This document shows positions 6,258 to 10,141 of a stretch of DNA of 10,141 nucleotides, in pieces. This DNA comes from an uncultured Cardiobacterium sp. (lineage in GTDB: Bacteria > Pseudomonadota > Gammaproteobacteria > Cardiobacteriales > Cardiobacteriaceae). The notes under the pieces were generated by a model, which worked only from the letters and a program-made list of their open reading frames with translations, did no database searches and had not been told where the DNA came from. The stretch's first letter is position 1; each line of letters opens with the position of its first letter. A program made the translations under genes and the position numbers. The stretch lies in contig NZ_CALIZP010000052.1 in the NCBI RefSeq assembly GCF_938028825.1, forward strand, positions 1 to 10,141, given 5' to 3'.

Positions 6258-6344
6258 GTAACAAAAAGCGCTGCCGCAGACCGTACAAATCAGTACGGCA
6301 AGGCGGTGCAACGCCGCTACGGTTTCTTTTGCTACTTGACTATT
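6258..6344 (+). repeat. Correia-like short repeat element downstream of ccoP
   Basis: The stretch contains, in order, GTAACAAAAA (6258-6267), GCCGCAGAC (6273-6281), GTACAAAT (6283-6290), AGTACGGCAAGGCG (6292-6305), GCAACGCCG (6308-6316) and TTTTGCTACTTGACTAT (6327-6343). From memory, the short form of the neisserial Correia repeat has the same blocks in the same order. The reverse complement of the right end matches the Correia terminal repeat ATAGTGGATTAACAAAA at 13 of 17 bases. The left terminus is degenerate. Local hairpins are CCGTAC-AAATCA-GTACGG (6281-6298) and GGCG/CGCC (6302-6315), followed by TTTCTTTT, so it may also end the cco transcript. The comparison is from memory, not a database search. 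Confidence 0.55.
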
Positions 6345-6346
6345 GC

Positions 6347-6370
6347 GAAGCCCCGCCCCGGCGGGGCTTC
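6347..6370. terminator. GC-rich hairpin between ccoP and ppc
   Basis: A perfect 10-bp stem (GAAGCCCCGC at 6347-6356, GCGGGGCTTC at 6361-6370) with loop CCCG. No T run follows on either strand, so termination by the intrinsic route is doubtful. It begins 2 bases after the Correia-like repeat and may help insulate cco from ppc. Confidence 0.45.
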
Positions 6371-6478
6371 ACCGTATGACGGCACAACCGGGCGCAGGCG
6401 AAAAACATCCACGAAAAACGTAAAAAAGTTTTACTATCGCCGCCCGACATCAACCCATAACACAGGAGACACAACATC

Positions 6479-9250
<2,772 letters not shown>

Positions 9251-9271
9251 AGCGGCTTTCGCCCCACAGAC

Positions 9272-9297
9272 AAAAGCAGGCGCAAGCCTGCTTTTTC
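9272..9297 (+). terminator. Intrinsic terminator of ppc
   Basis: A perfect 10-bp stem (AAAAGCAGGC at 9272-9281, GCCTGCTTTT at 9286-9295) is closed by a GCAA tetraloop and ends in a T run. It lies 21 bases after the ppc stop. The A run on the left arm would let it work on the other strand too. Confidence 0.92.
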
Positions 9298-9388
9298 ATG
9301 CGTGCGCGGCGTTAAAGGGGGAATACCAAAATCCTGCGGATGCGGCAAAAGAAAGTGGCATGATGCGCCGCCTGTTTTTTTATCGCTT

Positions 9389-9393
9389 GGAGG
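9389..9393 (+). promoter_or_regulatory. Ribosome binding site of the transporter gene
   Basis: GGAGG lies 5 bases before ATG 9399 and favours that start over an in-frame ATG at 9363, which has no comparable site. The spacing is short but acceptable. Confidence 0.6.
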
Positions 9394-9398
9394 TCGTG

Positions 9399-10141
9399 AT
9401 GGCGTTTTTGCTGCTGAGTGTGTGTTGCAGTGTCGCGGTGTCGGTGTTGTTGAAGGTGGCACGGCGGCGCGGCTGGGAGGTGGCACTGCTGGTCGCGCTC
9501 AATTATCCGGTGGCGGCGCTGGTATTGTGGCCGGTGGCGCGGCCGTCGCTGCCGGATGCCGCCGTGTGGCGGGATGGGTGGTGGCTGTTTGCCGCGCTGG
9601 GGCTGCTGTTGCCGTCGGTGTTTATCGTGATGGGGCGGGCGGTGCAGGCGGCGGGGATTGTCCGCGCCGATGCGGCGCAGCGGGTCGCGGTGGTGATTCC
9701 GCTGGTCGCGGCGTTTGTGCTGTTCGGCGAGCGGCTGTCGCCGTGGTCGCTGGCGGGGATTGGCCTGGTGTTTGCCGCACTCTTCTGTCTGCTCGCGCAG
9801 GGCGGGGCGGAGGAGGGGCAGCGCGCACCGTGGTTGCTGGCCGGGGTTTGGGCGGGTTACGGGGTGATTGATGTGTTGTTGAAGGCGCTGTCGCGGCAGG
9901 CGGCAGTCGCCGCGCTGCTGCTGGTCGTGTTTGTGCTGGCCGGGGTGCTGATGGCGGGTTATGTGCTGTGGCGGCGGCTGCGGCTGTCGGCGGCGACCTG
10001 TACGGCGGGGGCGCTGCTCGGCGTGCTGAATGTCGGCAATATCGTGTTTTATATCAAGGCGCATGTGGCGATGCGCGAGAATCCCAGCGTGGTGTTCGCC
10101 GGGATGAATGTGGGGGTGATTGCGCTGGGGACGCTGGTCGG
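9399..10141 (+). CDS. DMT-superfamily (EamA-like) membrane transporter, 5' part
   Basis: The frame is open from ATG 9399 through the window end (247 whole codons), so the gene is cut at its 3' end. The product is almost entirely hydrophobic with about eight membrane segments visible. It starts with a segment reading FLLLSVCCSVAVSVLLKVARRRG and has the EamA-like block GIVRADAAQRVAVVIPLVAAFVLFGERLSPW, in which a helix carries a glutamate near the repeat end. This layout fits the drug/metabolite transporter superfamily, usually 10 segments and about 280-300 residues. The substrate cannot be inferred. An alternative start at 9363 would add MRRLFFYRLEVV. By hand count 29 of 43 Ala codons are GCG, and third positions are G-rich, unlike cco and ppc. 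No clear promoter was seen in 9298-9388. Confidence 0.8.
   Translation, partial: MAFLLLSVCCSVAVSVLLKVARRRGWEVALLVALNYPVAALVLWPVARPSLPDAAVWRDGWWLFAALGLLLPSVFIVMGRAVQAAGIVRADAAQRVAVVIPLVAAFVLFGERLSPWSLAGIGLVFAALFCLLAQGGAEEGQRAPWLLAGVWAGYGVIDVLLKALSRQAAVAALLLVVFVLAGVLMAGYVLWRRLRLSAATCTAGALLGVLNVGNIVFYIKAHVAMRENPSVVFAGMNVGVIALGTLV

Noticed and set aside
9302..9871. 189-codon glycine-rich open frame overlapping the transporter start
   Set aside because: It is in a different frame from the transporter, is low-complexity (Gly, Ala, Val, Arg), and begins inside the untranslated region without a good ribosome site.

Overview
This is an ordinary chromosomal housekeeping and respiratory segment of a GC-rich Gram-negative proteobacterium. 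The evidence is a cbb3-type cytochrome oxidase operon in ccoNOQP order, an LptM-type outer-membrane lipoprotein gene beside lysA, and bacterial GatA and phosphoenolpyruvate carboxylase. The lineage is not settled by the sequence. A gammaproteobacterium of the Cardiobacteriaceae type or a member of the Neisseriales would both fit, and this is inference only.

Layout. 1-398 (+): 3' end of gatA, then a perfect 12-bp bidirectional terminator. 479-1829 (-): a lipoprotein gene (lptM) overlapping lysA by 11 bp, converging on gatA. 1861-2514 (+): an alpha/beta-hydrolase carboxylesterase, divergent from lptM with only 31 bp between the start codons, ending at a good terminator. 2582-2964: a non-coding region with a long imperfect stem-loop, then an AT-rich stretch (94 G+C of 240 bases at 2701-2940) carrying a dyad and a plausible extended -10 promoter. 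2965-6227 (+): ccoN, ccoO, ccoQ and ccoP, tightly packed. 6228-6478: an intergenic region with a short repeat that strongly resembles the core of the neisserial Correia repeat, followed by a second hairpin. 6479-9250 (+): ppc and its terminator. 9399-10141 (+): a multi-pass membrane protein of the drug/metabolite transporter (EamA-like) type, cut by the window end.

Function. The cco genes encode a high-affinity terminal oxidase for low-oxygen respiration. ppc refills the TCA cycle by making oxaloacetate, lysA makes lysine, and gatA belongs to the tRNA-dependent amidotransferase for Gln/Asn-tRNA. Only ccoNOQP and lptM-lysA form evident operons.

I found no defence system, CRISPR array, phage, tRNA or rRNA, and no new multi-gene system. 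The points most worth a second look are the Correia-like repeat after ccoP, a Glu-to-Gln change at the PLP-contacting position of LysA, and the unexplained structure in the cco upstream region.
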